Below are positions 26,908 to 35,800 of a stretch of DNA of 64,000 nucleotides, one piece after another; the first letter of the stretch is position 1; every line of letters starts with the position of its first letter. Position numbers and translations under genes: made by a program. The stretch is from Granulicella pectinivorans (GTDB lineage: Bacteria > Acidobacteriota > Terriglobia > Terriglobales > Acidobacteriaceae): the NCBI RefSeq assembly GCF_900114625.1, contig NZ_FOZL01000001.1, positions 2,914,001-2,978,000 of the forward strand. The letters are read 5' to 3'. The notes beneath the pieces are model-generated. The model was not told the origin of the DNA. It saw nothing but the letters and a program-made list of their open reading frames with translations, and did no database searches.

Positions 26908-29031
26908 TCAGTTGGCTCCCGCGTCTTCCTTGACGATGATGAGGTCCCAGGGGGCGATCGTGACCTTCTGCTTGGCCGCGATTGTGTTGCCGGTGAGGAG
27001 GTCGCTGCCGCGCTGGTAGGGATAGGTTACGGTTGCCGATGTGCTCGCGTAGTTGAGGTAGTAGTGGAGCTTGTGGCCGTCGCGGGCGATGCCGTGCTTC
27101 ACGCGGACCGATGCCGGGGCCTGCTGGTCGGGACCGGTGAGGCCTGTCTCCTTGAGGGCGTTGAGGACGATGGCGCTTTGCAGGGTGTCTGAGACCTTAG
27201 TGCCTTCATAGACGAGCGTGCCGGTGCCGAAGTGGTTGGTGGTGATGGCGGGCCATCTTCCGAAGAAGGGATGGTCGTAGACGGCGAGAGGTTTGGCGGT
27301 TTCAAGCTGGAGGAACTCAGCCCATGTGCCGACCTGGTTCTCGCTGCCGGCGTGGAAGGGATCGCCTTTGAGGGCGAGAGGCTTCTCGAGGTTGGAGAAC
27401 TCCTGGTAGGTGAAGCCAGCGGCCTCGCGCAGTGGGCCGGGGGCGCGCTGCCAGCGGACGGCGGAGTTCTCGTTGGTGAAGCCGCTCTTGAAGGTCATGA
27501 GGACGTGGCCGCCGTTGTGGACGAAGTCGGAGATCTTCTGGAGCAGGGCATCGTCGGCACTATAGAGGGCGGGGACGATGAGGAGCTTGTAGTGGGAGAG
27601 CTCGGCTGCGGTGACGGTGGGGAAGACGAAGTCCGTGCCGACGTTGGCGTCGTAGAGGGCGCGATGGAACTGGCTGAGCAGGGCGTTGTAGCTGCCGGAG
27701 GCTTTGCCGGGAACCCACTGCAGGTTGCCCTGGTTCTCATAGGGCATGAAGCTGATGGCGTTGGCGGAGTCCACGCTGTAGAGGATGGCGACGTCGTTCT
27801 TGATCTTCATGTCGGCGAGTTGGGGGCCGACCTTCTTGAGTTCGTGCGCAATACGGGTGACCTCGGCATAGGCGCGGTTGGGTTCGAGGTCGTGGCTGAG
27901 GACGCCCTTCCAGTAGGTCTCCTGTCCGGCGTGGATGGAGTGCCAGTGCCAGTACTCGACCATGTTGGCTCCGCTGGAGACGTCGGTGTAGACGTCGAGG
28001 CGCATCTGGCCGTCGTAGGGCGGGAACTGTCCGGTGGAGTCCCAGCCGAGGGTCTGTGCGTTGGTCTCGGTGACGAGGAAGTTGGTGTGCTTGAGGGAGC
28101 GGGAGTAGTCGCCCTGGAGGGCCTGCCATGCGCCATCGAGGTGGTCCTGCGTGCCGTGGTAGGGGTTGTTGGCGACGACATCGAGGGATGCGGCGACGGC
28201 GAGCTCGTTGACGTCGGACTTCATCATGCTGCCGTAGTCCTGGGTGACGAACTGATCGGGGCGGCGATGCTTGCGGACGAGGGCGGCCTGCCAGGCGAGG
28301 TAGTTGGTGACGCGGATTTGCTGCCAGCGCGTCCACTCGAGTTTGTAGCTGGTGCTGGTGGCGTTGTCGCGGGTGGGCATGTCGGCCCAGTCGTTGACGT
28401 CTTCGCCCCAGTAGTTGAGGAACCATGCCTTGTTGAGAGCGTCGGTTGTGCCGAACTTCTTCTTGAGGTGGTCGACGAAGCCGGCGAAGACGTCGGGGTT
28501 GGAGGCACCGTTGGCGCCGGTTTCGTTGTCGATCTGCCAGCCGATGACGGCGGGGTTGTCCTTGTAATGGCTGACCATGTTGGTGATGACGCGTTCGGCG
28601 TAGAAGCGGAATTTGGGGTTGTCGAAGTCCATGTTCTGGCGCATGCCGTAGCCGACGGAGGCTCCGCCGAGGGGGCGCGCGAGGATCTCGGGATGGGCCT
28701 TGGCCATCCAGGTGGGGATGGAGTAGGTTGGGGTTCCCATGATGACCTTGATGCCGGCCTTGCCCATGGCGTCGACGACGCGATCCATCCAGGCGTACTC
28801 GAAGTGGCCGTCGGCGGGCTCCCAGAGGCTCCAGGTGGACTCGCCCATGCGGACGACGGTGATGCCTGCGTCCTTCATGAGGGCGACGTCCTTTTCGAGG
28901 CGTCCGGGCTGGAGGTCGGACGGCATGTACTCGTTGTAGTAGGCGGCTCCGTAGAGGATGGTGGGCTGGGCTTGTTGCGCGTGAACGGGCGCGGTGAGGA
29001 GGGCGGCGGCAAGAGCGATGTGTTTGATCAA
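26908..29031 (-). CDS. Exported beta-galactosidase, glycoside hydrolase family 42
   Basis: 707 residues. The start is a TTG at 29031 with GAGGAA about 9 bases upstream, giving a signal peptide that ends PVHAQQ; the same frame is open far upstream but only as an artefact overlapping the preceding gene. GH42 motifs are LYGAAYYNEYMP near the mature start, VIGWQIDNETGA with acid/base Glu near residue 170, and NFLVTETNAQTLGW with nucleophile Glu near 322. A trimerisation-like domain (LLIVPALYSADDALLQ) and a C-terminal sandwich follow. It cleaves beta-galactosides, often galactan oligosaccharides. Confidence 0.92.
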   Translation of the reverse strand: MIKHIALAAALLTAPVHAQQAQPTILYGAAYYNEYMPSDLQPGRLEKDVALMKDAGITVVRMGESTWSLWEPADGHFEYAWMDRVVDAMGKAGIKVIMGTPTYSIPTWMAKAHPEILARPLGGASVGYGMRQNMDFDNPKFRFYAERVITNMVSHYKDNPAVIGWQIDNETGANGASNPDVFAGFVDHLKKKFGTTDALNKAWFLNYWGEDVNDWADMPTRDNATSTSYKLEWTRWQQIRVTNYLAWQAALVRKHRRPDQFVTQDYGSMMKSDVNELAVAASLDVVANNPYHGTQDHLDGAWQALQGDYSRSLKHTNFLVTETNAQTLGWDSTGQFPPYDGQMRLDVYTDVSSGANMVEYWHWHSIHAGQETYWKGVLSHDLEPNRAYAEVTRIAHELKKVGPQLADMKIKNDVAILYSVDSANAISFMPYENQGNLQWVPGKASGSYNALLSQFHRALYDANVGTDFVFPTVTAAELSHYKLLIVPALYSADDALLQKISDFVHNGGHVLMTFKSGFTNENSAVRWQRAPGPLREAAGFTYQEFSNLEKPLALKGDPFHAGSENQVGTWAEFLQLETAKPLAVYDHPFFGRWPAITTNHFGTGTLVYEGTKVSDTLQSAIVLNALKETGLTGPDQQAPASVRVKHGIARDGHKLHYYLNYASTSATVTYPYQRGSDLLTGNTIAAKQKVTIAPWDLIIVKEDAGAN

Positions 29032-29045
29032 CGGGGTTTCCTCAA

Positions 29046-30206
29046 TTAAGTTACGAGTCCGAGCAGGGCTTTCAGGGTAAGGGGGGAGTCGGACGAGGTG
29101 CCGCTGGGGAGGCCGGGACCGATGGCGAGGGCCTGGGCGTGGTCTTCGTGCCAAACGAGGAAGCGGAGGTTGTCGGCTCCGCTGAGACGGCGAAGGCTGA
29201 GCCAGGTGTAGAAGGCGCCCATGTCGGCGTCGATAAGGGAGCCCTGGGGGTCGATGCCGCTGGGGGCTGCGCCGGTGAGCATGGCGTTCATGGTCTGGGC
29301 CTGCTGGCGTGGGGTGTAGCGGACGACGAGGGTCTCGGGCTGGGCGCGGCGGACGCACTCGCGGGCGGCCCACTGGACGAAGGTGGTGGCGAAGATCTGG
29401 GTGCCGGCACCTTCGGTGAGGAGGCTCATCTGGAAGTGGCTGAGGGGGGTGTCGTCGAGGCCGATGTCGGAGGGCTTGAGGCGGGCGAGGAGGGTGCGGA
29501 GCTCCTCGGGGCCCATGCTGCCGGTGGCGATGGAGGTCTGGATGCGCTGGAGGAGGGTGGCTCTTGGGCGCTCGAGGTTTGCGTAGGAGACGGGGGTGAG
29601 GTGTGGTGTGGGGTGGGTGGGGGCGCCGTCGATGTACCAGTGGCGGAAGGGATCCTGGCTGGTGGCGCGGCGCGAGGCTTCGGCGAGGATGGTGGAGAGG
29701 CCTTCGGCGGGCTGGATATGAGTGAAGGTGAGGCCGTGGGGTTTGAGTTTGCGGAAGAGGGGATAGGTGAAGGCAGGGCCGGTGGCGAGGATGACGATGC
29801 CGAGGCGGGGAAGGGTGGGAGGGGGGTCGGGGAAGGCGGTGGTGACGGCGGTGTTGTAGATCTCGGCCTGGGTGCGGAAGGAGTCCATCTGGTGGGTGCT
29901 CCAGAGCCATGCGGTGAGGCGCTCGATGAAGCCACCGGGGTTGTTGACCCAGTCCATGTGGGTGAGGTCAGGGGGAGGCGTGAAGGTGCGGAAGGGGGCG
30001 TGGGCCGATTCCAGATAGGTGAGCTGGGTTTCGACAGCGCGGCGTTCGGCGGGGAGCTTCCAGTCGAGGACGATGAGGTCGCGGAGCAGGATGGGGAGGA
30101 GGACAAGGGGGAGGGTCTGGAGTAGGGTGAGTTTGGCGCGGCAGAGGGCGGCGCCGGCGGGGGGATAGGCGGCGAAGGATTTGGGGGTGAGGTCCGCGGG
30201 CTGCAT
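29046..30206 (-). CDS. Protein of unknown function in the LacI-flanked operon
   Basis: 386 residues. It starts 1 base after the stop of the phosphatase-like gene and ends 14 bases before the GH42 start, which supports a real, coupled gene. The N-terminus has one hydrophobic stretch (LTLLQTLPLVLLPILLRDLIVL, given here by its ends only: residues 26-47), possibly a membrane anchor, without a clear cleavage site. The middle is Pro/Thr-rich. HWYIDGAP, LLTEGAGTQIFATTFVQWAARE and FLVWHEDHAQAL are distinctive segments. I do not recognise a family. Confidence 0.6.
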   Translation of the reverse strand: MQPADLTPKSFAAYPPAGAALCRAKLTLLQTLPLVLLPILLRDLIVLDWKLPAERRAVETQLTYLESAHAPFRTFTPPPDLTHMDWVNNPGGFIERLTAWLWSTHQMDSFRTQAEIYNTAVTTAFPDPPPTLPRLGIVILATGPAFTYPLFRKLKPHGLTFTHIQPAEGLSTILAEASRRATSQDPFRHWYIDGAPTHPTPHLTPVSYANLERPRATLLQRIQTSIATGSMGPEELRTLLARLKPSDIGLDDTPLSHFQMSLLTEGAGTQIFATTFVQWAARECVRRAQPETLVVRYTPRQQAQTMNAMLTGAAPSGIDPQGSLIDADMGAFYTWLSLRRLSGADNLRFLVWHEDHAQALAIGPGLPSGTSSDSPLTLKALLGLVT

Positions 30207-30207
30207 G

Positions 30208-31338
30208 CTAGAGGACCTCGATGAGGGGACGGCCCTGGGCGGAGGAGGGCGTGAAGTTCATGAGGCGTCCGAGGGTGGGGACGAGGTCGAGGGAGTCGAC
30301 GGGGCGGTCGATGACGGCGTTGTGCCGGACGTTGGGTCCAAGGACGAGCATCCAGGTGGTGCGTGAGAGGGCGTCGCCGGTGCGGTGATGCTGGAAGCCG
30401 TTGCCGGCGGGGTTTGTGTCGGCGTCGCGGCCGAAGTCGGGGAGGATGAACATCGTGGTCTGGTCTTTGTACTCGGGGAGGGACTGGATGGCGGTCCAGA
30501 TCTCGCCGCAGAGGCGGTCAGAGCGGCGGATGCCGTCGAGATAGAGGGAAAAGGCTCCGGAGTGGGCGATGTCGATGTCGTGGAGGGTGAGCCAGATGAG
30601 CGAGGGGGCGAGCTCGGCCATGAGGCGTCGGGCGATGAAGACGGAGAGCTCGTCGGGGCTGGCCAGGCTGGCTGCGTGGGTTTTGAAGTCGGTGAGGGAG
30701 AGGCGAAGGAGGTTGGCGGTGCGATGGAGGCTGGCCTCTTCGGAGGCGATGGGCGGGGCGAAGAGGGGCGTCTCGTAGTTGTCGCGGAGGAGATGGAGGT
30801 AGTCCTGTTCGGATCCGTTGCCCATGGACGCGGCGAGGAGCTGCTTGGGCAGGACGACCTCCGCGCCGAACGCGGGACCGAAGTTGCGATGGCTGCTGCC
30901 GCCGATGCGGTTGAAGCCGTTGCTGGGGGCGATGACCCAGGCGTCTTCGGCGGGACGCTGGTGGGCGCGGCGATAGTACTCGAAGACGGTGGGGTTGTCG
31001 GGTGGGGTGGAGGCGAAGTTGTTGAGGGTTTCGTAGACGCCGGTGGCGAGGGAGGCGGTGGCGACGTAGTGGCCGAGGATGCCGTGGTTGATGACCTGCG
31101 TGTAGAACGAGCCCTGCGGAATGAGCTCGGTGAGCATGTGGGGGATGTTTTCCTGGCCTTCGGGGGCGAAGGTCTCTTCATCGCGAGCGCCGCCGCCGAA
31201 GGTGACGACGACCACCTTGGGCTTGCGCGGACTCTGCAGGGCGCGCGCGTGAGTGAAGGCGCTGGCGGCTGCGGCCCCTGAGACGGCCTTCAGGAAGTTG
31301 CGGCGGTCGAGCGATTGCTTCGCGGCAAAGTCGCGCAG
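30208..31338 (-). CDS. Tat-exported alkaline-phosphatase-superfamily protein
   Basis: About 376 residues from a proposed CTG start at 31338, 2 bases after the TPR stop, with GGAGCG 5 bases upstream. An ATT further upstream is the alternative; no ATG or GTG fits. The product begins with a Tat signal (SLDRRNFLKAVSGAAAASAF). DFGRDADTN and FQHHRTGDAL near the C-terminus supply the Asp and His metal ligands seen in sulfatase/phosphatase/DUF1501 proteins. The N-terminal metal and nucleophile region (VVVTFGGGARDEETF) has Gly where the usual Asp would be, so catalysis may be altered or lost. Role unknown; it is coupled to the TPR protein. Confidence 0.7.
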   Translation of the reverse strand: MRDFAAKQSLDRRNFLKAVSGAAAASAFTHARALQSPRKPKVVVVTFGGGARDEETFAPEGQENIPHMLTELIPQGSFYTQVINHGILGHYVATASLATGVYETLNNFASTPPDNPTVFEYYRRAHQRPAEDAWVIAPSNGFNRIGGSSHRNFGPAFGAEVVLPKQLLAASMGNGSEQDYLHLLRDNYETPLFAPPIASEEASLHRTANLLRLSLTDFKTHAASLASPDELSVFIARRLMAELAPSLIWLTLHDIDIAHSGAFSLYLDGIRRSDRLCGEIWTAIQSLPEYKDQTTMFILPDFGRDADTNPAGNGFQHHRTGDALSRTTWMLVLGPNVRHNAVIDRPVDSLDLVPTLGRLMNFTPSSAQGRPLIEVL

Positions 31339-31340
31339 GG

Positions 31341-32762
31341 TTACGCTCCATTTGGACTGAGGATAAATCGCATGACCTCCTGCATCCTGGAATCGAGCGA
31401 GTCCTTGCTCTGCCTGGAGTAGCGCTGGTGGAGCGCAATCTGTTGCTGGGCATCGGCGCTTCGTCCGAGATGAGCATACGCCCGGGAGAGGCGATAGTGG
31501 GCTTCGGCGCCGGTGGGGTTGAGGGTGACGCAGCGCTCGAGATAGGGCGTGCTGTCGGCCCAGTGCTGGCGCATCTGCTCGAGGACACCCATGCGGAGAT
31601 AGGCTTCGGCGTAGTTGGGATCGGCGGCGATGGCTTCCTTGAGGAGGCTTGCGGCCTGATCGAGATGCTGGTCGGCCTGTTGGGCGTGGAGGATGGCGAT
31701 GGCGGCGTAGGTAGTCATCACGGCATTGCCAGGATGCCGTGTGGCGAAGTCGCCGACGACCGCGCAGCCATCGTTGACGCCGTCGCCGAGCGCACTGCAA
31801 CTGCGGCCGAGGAGATCGGCGGCCATGGTGTTTTCGGGGTCCTGCTGGAGGAGCGTGGAGAAGGTATCGACGGCCGCGGCGTAGTTTCCCTTGGCATAGA
31901 AGGCAATGCCGGCGGCGGTGCGGAAGTGGTTGCTCGCGGGGAAGCGCGACGTGCCGAAGCTCGCGACCTGGATGGCCTCTTCCCAGTTCCAGTGACGGAG
32001 CAACTCGACGATGAGTGCGTAGAGATTCTGGTCGGAGGGGTTTGCGCTGGCGGCTGCCTGGAAGTGTTTGAGTGCCGGGGCGAAGGCACCGGCGTGCTCT
32101 TCCACATCCGCGGCGAGGGCGTGGAGCTCCGGGGTCATCGACGTTGCGGGAATGGCCTCGAGCACGCTGGCGGCCTCCTGGTACGAACCCGCTTCGTAGA
32201 GAGCGAGCGCTTCGTTGTAGGTGTAGTCGGCGTTCTCGGGGGAGAGTGCGGCGGCTGCGGCGAATGCTTTGGCTGCGGCTTTGGGCTGCTTCGCGAGCAT
32301 GAGGGCCTGGCCGAGGTTGTCCTGGTTGGGGGCGTTGTGCGGATCGAGCCTGGCGGCGATCTCCAGTTCGTGGATGGCTTCTGGGGGCTGGGTTGTTTTG
32401 AGATAGAGAGCGCCGAGATTGGCGTGGGCGAGGGCCTGGCCGGGTGCGATGTTGCAGGCGCGGCGGAGATAGATGAGCGCCTGCGGGAGGTTGCCGGTCT
32501 CGGTGTAGAGGCTGCCCAGGGCTTCGTTGGCCTCGTAGTTTCTGGGGTAGCGCGTGGCGAGCGTGAGGAGTGCGGGCTCGGCCGCTTGTGTCTTGCCCTG
32601 ATCGTAGTTTTGCAGGGCGGCTTGGAGGGCGGTGCGGTCCGCGGGGGACATGGGTTTCGCGGAGGGGCCCTGGGCGGATGATGGCGAGACGGCGCAGAAC
32701 ACGATGGCGAGGAGAAGCGATGCTGTTCGAGGGGAGACCGCGGGATGGAAGGGAAGAGACAT
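31341..32762 (-). CDS. Exported tetratricopeptide-repeat protein
   Basis: About 473 residues with a signal peptide (ASLLLAIVFCAVSPSSAQ). At least eight TPR units can be traced (for example ANEALGSLYTETGNLPQAL, AHANLGALYLKTTQPPEA, AYLRMGVLEQMRQHWADS), covering nearly the whole mature chain. TPR solenoids bind protein partners; no enzyme domain is present. The start is the ATG at 32762 (a GTG two codons earlier is possible). The gene follows the TonB receptor and a strong hairpin and is coupled to the phosphatase-fold gene. Confidence 0.85.
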   Translation of the reverse strand: MSLPFHPAVSPRTASLLLAIVFCAVSPSSAQGPSAKPMSPADRTALQAALQNYDQGKTQAAEPALLTLATRYPRNYEANEALGSLYTETGNLPQALIYLRRACNIAPGQALAHANLGALYLKTTQPPEAIHELEIAARLDPHNAPNQDNLGQALMLAKQPKAAAKAFAAAAALSPENADYTYNEALALYEAGSYQEAASVLEAIPATSMTPELHALAADVEEHAGAFAPALKHFQAAASANPSDQNLYALIVELLRHWNWEEAIQVASFGTSRFPASNHFRTAAGIAFYAKGNYAAAVDTFSTLLQQDPENTMAADLLGRSCSALGDGVNDGCAVVGDFATRHPGNAVMTTYAAIAILHAQQADQHLDQAASLLKEAIAADPNYAEAYLRMGVLEQMRQHWADSTPYLERCVTLNPTGAEAHYRLSRAYAHLGRSADAQQQIALHQRYSRQSKDSLDSRMQEVMRFILSPNGA

Positions 32763-32775
32763 CAGCACGATAGTA

Positions 32776-32807
32776 GCGGATGCGTTCCATGTCTGGAACG
32801 CATCCGC
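32776..32807 (-). terminator. Hairpin between TonB receptor and TPR genes
   Basis: A perfect 14-bp stem (GCGGATGCGTTCCA with TGGAACGCATCCGC) and 4-base loop occupy most of the 58-base gap. No T-run follows on the minus strand, so it is more likely a processing or partial-termination element than a full stop. Confidence 0.55.
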
Positions 32808-32820
32808 CTCTGTGTTGGTT

Positions 32821-35800
32821 TTAGAACGTGTACTTCAACGCGAATTGGAAGAAACGCGAGTCAGGCGTGTTGCTTTGGAAGGTGCGTGCGTTGGTGATGT
32901 TGCCGCCGGTTGAGGAGATGTTCCTGGTGCTGGGATCTCCATAGGCCGGGGTATTGAGGAGGTTGAAGACATCCGCCCGGAACTGGAGTGCCTGTTCCCG
33001 GAAGGTATGGAAGGACTTGAACAACGAGGTGTCGATGCGTTCGTAGCCGGGGCCACGCGTCTGACCACGGTTGCTGCCGACGTAAGCATAGGCTGCCTGG
33101 CCGGAGACGGAGTTGGGGATGAAGGACCCATCGGGATACCTTGCCGTGGAGTAGCCGATGTTGTCGGCTTTGGGGTTGGCAAAGGCGCATGGGTTATACC
33201 AGTTGGTTGGGGTCCTGGTGGTGGTGGCGCAGGTGATGCCAGGGTTGCTGGAGTTAGGCGTGCCACCCGGCGCGAAGGGATCGCCGACGAGGATTGCGTT
33301 GTAGGCTGCCCCGCCGGGGTTGGTGATACCGTTCGTGCCGATGGTCAAAGGCTGACCGGTCTGCGCGCGGAAGACGAAGCTGTCCGACCAGCCGCCCACG
33401 AGGTAATCCAGAATGCCGCCTTGGCTCAGGTACTTCTGTCCCTTGCCGAATGGCAACTGGTAGTTGCCATTGATCGTGAAGCGCTGTTTCACATCGAATC
33501 CGGATGGGCCGTAGTCCGCTCCGAGTCCAAGGATGTTGACGCTGCGCGTACCCTGGTCGTTCGAACTGCCCAGCGGTGTGTTCGCATTGTCCATCGACTT
33601 CCCATAGGTGTAGGTGGTCAGGAAGCTGAAGCCGTGGGTCATCCGCTTCTCGAGCTTGGCCTGCAGCGAGTTGTAGTTGGAGGCTGCGTCATACGCGGTG
33701 TAGGAGAAGCCGTTGAAGTGAGGGAAGGGTTGGAAGGGGTTCGTCTTGTCGCCGTTGGCATCGGTGTAACCACTGAAGCCGCTCGGTGTGAGAGCCGTCT
33801 GGCCGTTGGGGTTGGGGAAGAACTGGAGGTGGCGCGCAACAGCTCCCACATAGCCGATGGAGGCGACCATGCTGTTGCTGATTCCGTACTCGACGGTCAG
33901 GTTGAACTGCTCGCTGTAGGGGGTGCGGACGTTCCCCTCACCACCACGCAGCGTGGGTTGGCTGGGCGCCGTGATTTTCTGAGGAAGACCACTCTCGAGT
34001 GTGTATCCATTGGTGGGGCAGGCACCGCCCGCGACGCAACTGCCTGTTGCTGAGTAGGAGGAATCGAACTCAAACGGGAAGTTTTCGCCGAAGTTTGGGT
34101 AGTAGCCCGTGCTTTCGAGGCCACCGAAGAAGATACCGTACCCGCCATGAATGACGGCTTTGTCGGTCGCTTTGAAGGCAAAACCGACACGCGGCGCCAC
34201 ATTGGTTTTCTGCGGATTCACAAGGTAACGATTGTCCGTGTAGGTGAGCGTGATGTGATCTTCCGTCAGCAACTGAAGGAACTTTGCGGGGATCACGACG
34301 TTCTGCTTGCTCTTGGGAATGAGGTAGAGCCCGGTGCTGGAGCTGGCCGTAAAGCCGCTGGTGGGCACGAAGGCTGCCTGGTTGTCGTGACGCTCCAAGT
34401 AGGGCGTGGAGTAGTCGTAGCGAATGCCGTAGTTGAGGGTGAGCCTCTGGCTCGCCTTCCAGTCATCCTGCACATAAAAGGCACGATTGAAACGGACGTC
34501 ATCCGAGGTGAAGACGTTCGAGATCGCGGCGCTGTTCATGTTGTTGGTCAAGAAATCCGCCACGCCAAAGCCCGTATTCGCGGTGCCCGTCTGCCCCGTG
34601 TAGACACCGGTGTAGTTGTAGGTTCCGCGCGGTTGCGTGGGCTGCGAGGTGGAGAACCGGATGCGTTGGATCGTTACGCCACCCTTGAGGGTGTGGTTGC
34701 CCACGACCTTCGTGACGTTGTCGAGGATCTGGTAGACGTTCTCATATTCGTTCGTCGCATAGAACTGCGGCGAACCGAAGCTGGAGAGGCCGGATACGCT
34801 GAAGTAAGGCAGTCCGCCGTTGTTTTGTGCGAAGGGAACGCCACCAAGGCCGAGGCTCGAGGCGAGCGTGCTGTTGTTCGCGTTTTCGTGCAGACCAGCG
34901 TAGTGACCGTAGTTGTATCCGAAACGGAACTCGTTGGTGAGGGAGGGCGTAAAGATGTGCGTTTCGCTTCCGGCGAAGTTCTCACCGAGAGAGACGAGCT
35001 GTCCTGTATCGCCGAAACCACCACCATCGAGGATTGGGCCAAGCGGCGCGGGATGCGTCGAAGGCTCATGGTTATAGCTGAAGCGGCCGAACATCTGGTC
35101 CTTCGAGCTCATGTTGTAGTCGGCACGCACGTCCCACTGAAAGGTGTTGTCGAGCGTGTCGGTCTGGGAGGTAAAGTTGCTGAAGGTCTTGCCGACTCCT
35201 CCGATGTTGGGCAGCGGAAAGAGGCTGAGAAGCTTCAGGGCGACGGGATCGAGCGTGACGCCGGACTGGTCGAGTCGATTGTTCGCGATCGGTGTGGTGC
35301 CGTTGGCGGCCAGATTCGGCAGGTAGAGTTTTACGACATTGGCATTCAACGCGGTGTTTGCACTCAACAGTTCACTGAAGTCGCCTGTCCGTTGTTTGAC
35401 GGTAGGAACAGTCAGTCCGGAGTGGGTTTCGCCGAAGACGATACGGTTTGCTTCGACGTCGCCGAAGAAGAAGAGCTTGTCCTTGATGATGGGGAAGCCG
35501 AGGGTGGCGCCGAACTGGTTCTGTCGATACTTGGCGATGGGCGAGGTGCCCTGGAAGTATTCGCGCACGTCAAAGGCGTCGTTGCGGACGTACTCCCAGA
35601 GAGAGCCGTGAATCTGGTTGGTGCCGCTTTTGATGCTGGCGTTGACGACGGCGCCGGCGGAGTGGCCGAACTCGGAGCTATAGGAGCCGGTTTGGACCTT
35701 GAACTCGGCGAGCGCGTCGGGCGGAGGACGCACGACGTAGCTTGCACCGTTGAAGAAGTCGACGACGTTTACGTTGTTGTCGACGCCATCCATGATGTAG

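Noticed and set aside
29032..29910. N-terminal extension of the GH42 frame giving a 1000-residue protein
   Set aside because: It overlaps the unknown 386-residue gene in another frame, is Pro/Arg-rich low-complexity sequence typical of a GC-rich shadow frame, and the TTG at 29031 has a good ribosome-binding site and signal peptide.
31400..32790. Long upstream extension of the phosphatase-fold frame
   Set aside because: It lies across the TPR gene and has Arg/Pro-rich shadow composition. The Tat signal near 31300 marks the true N-terminus.
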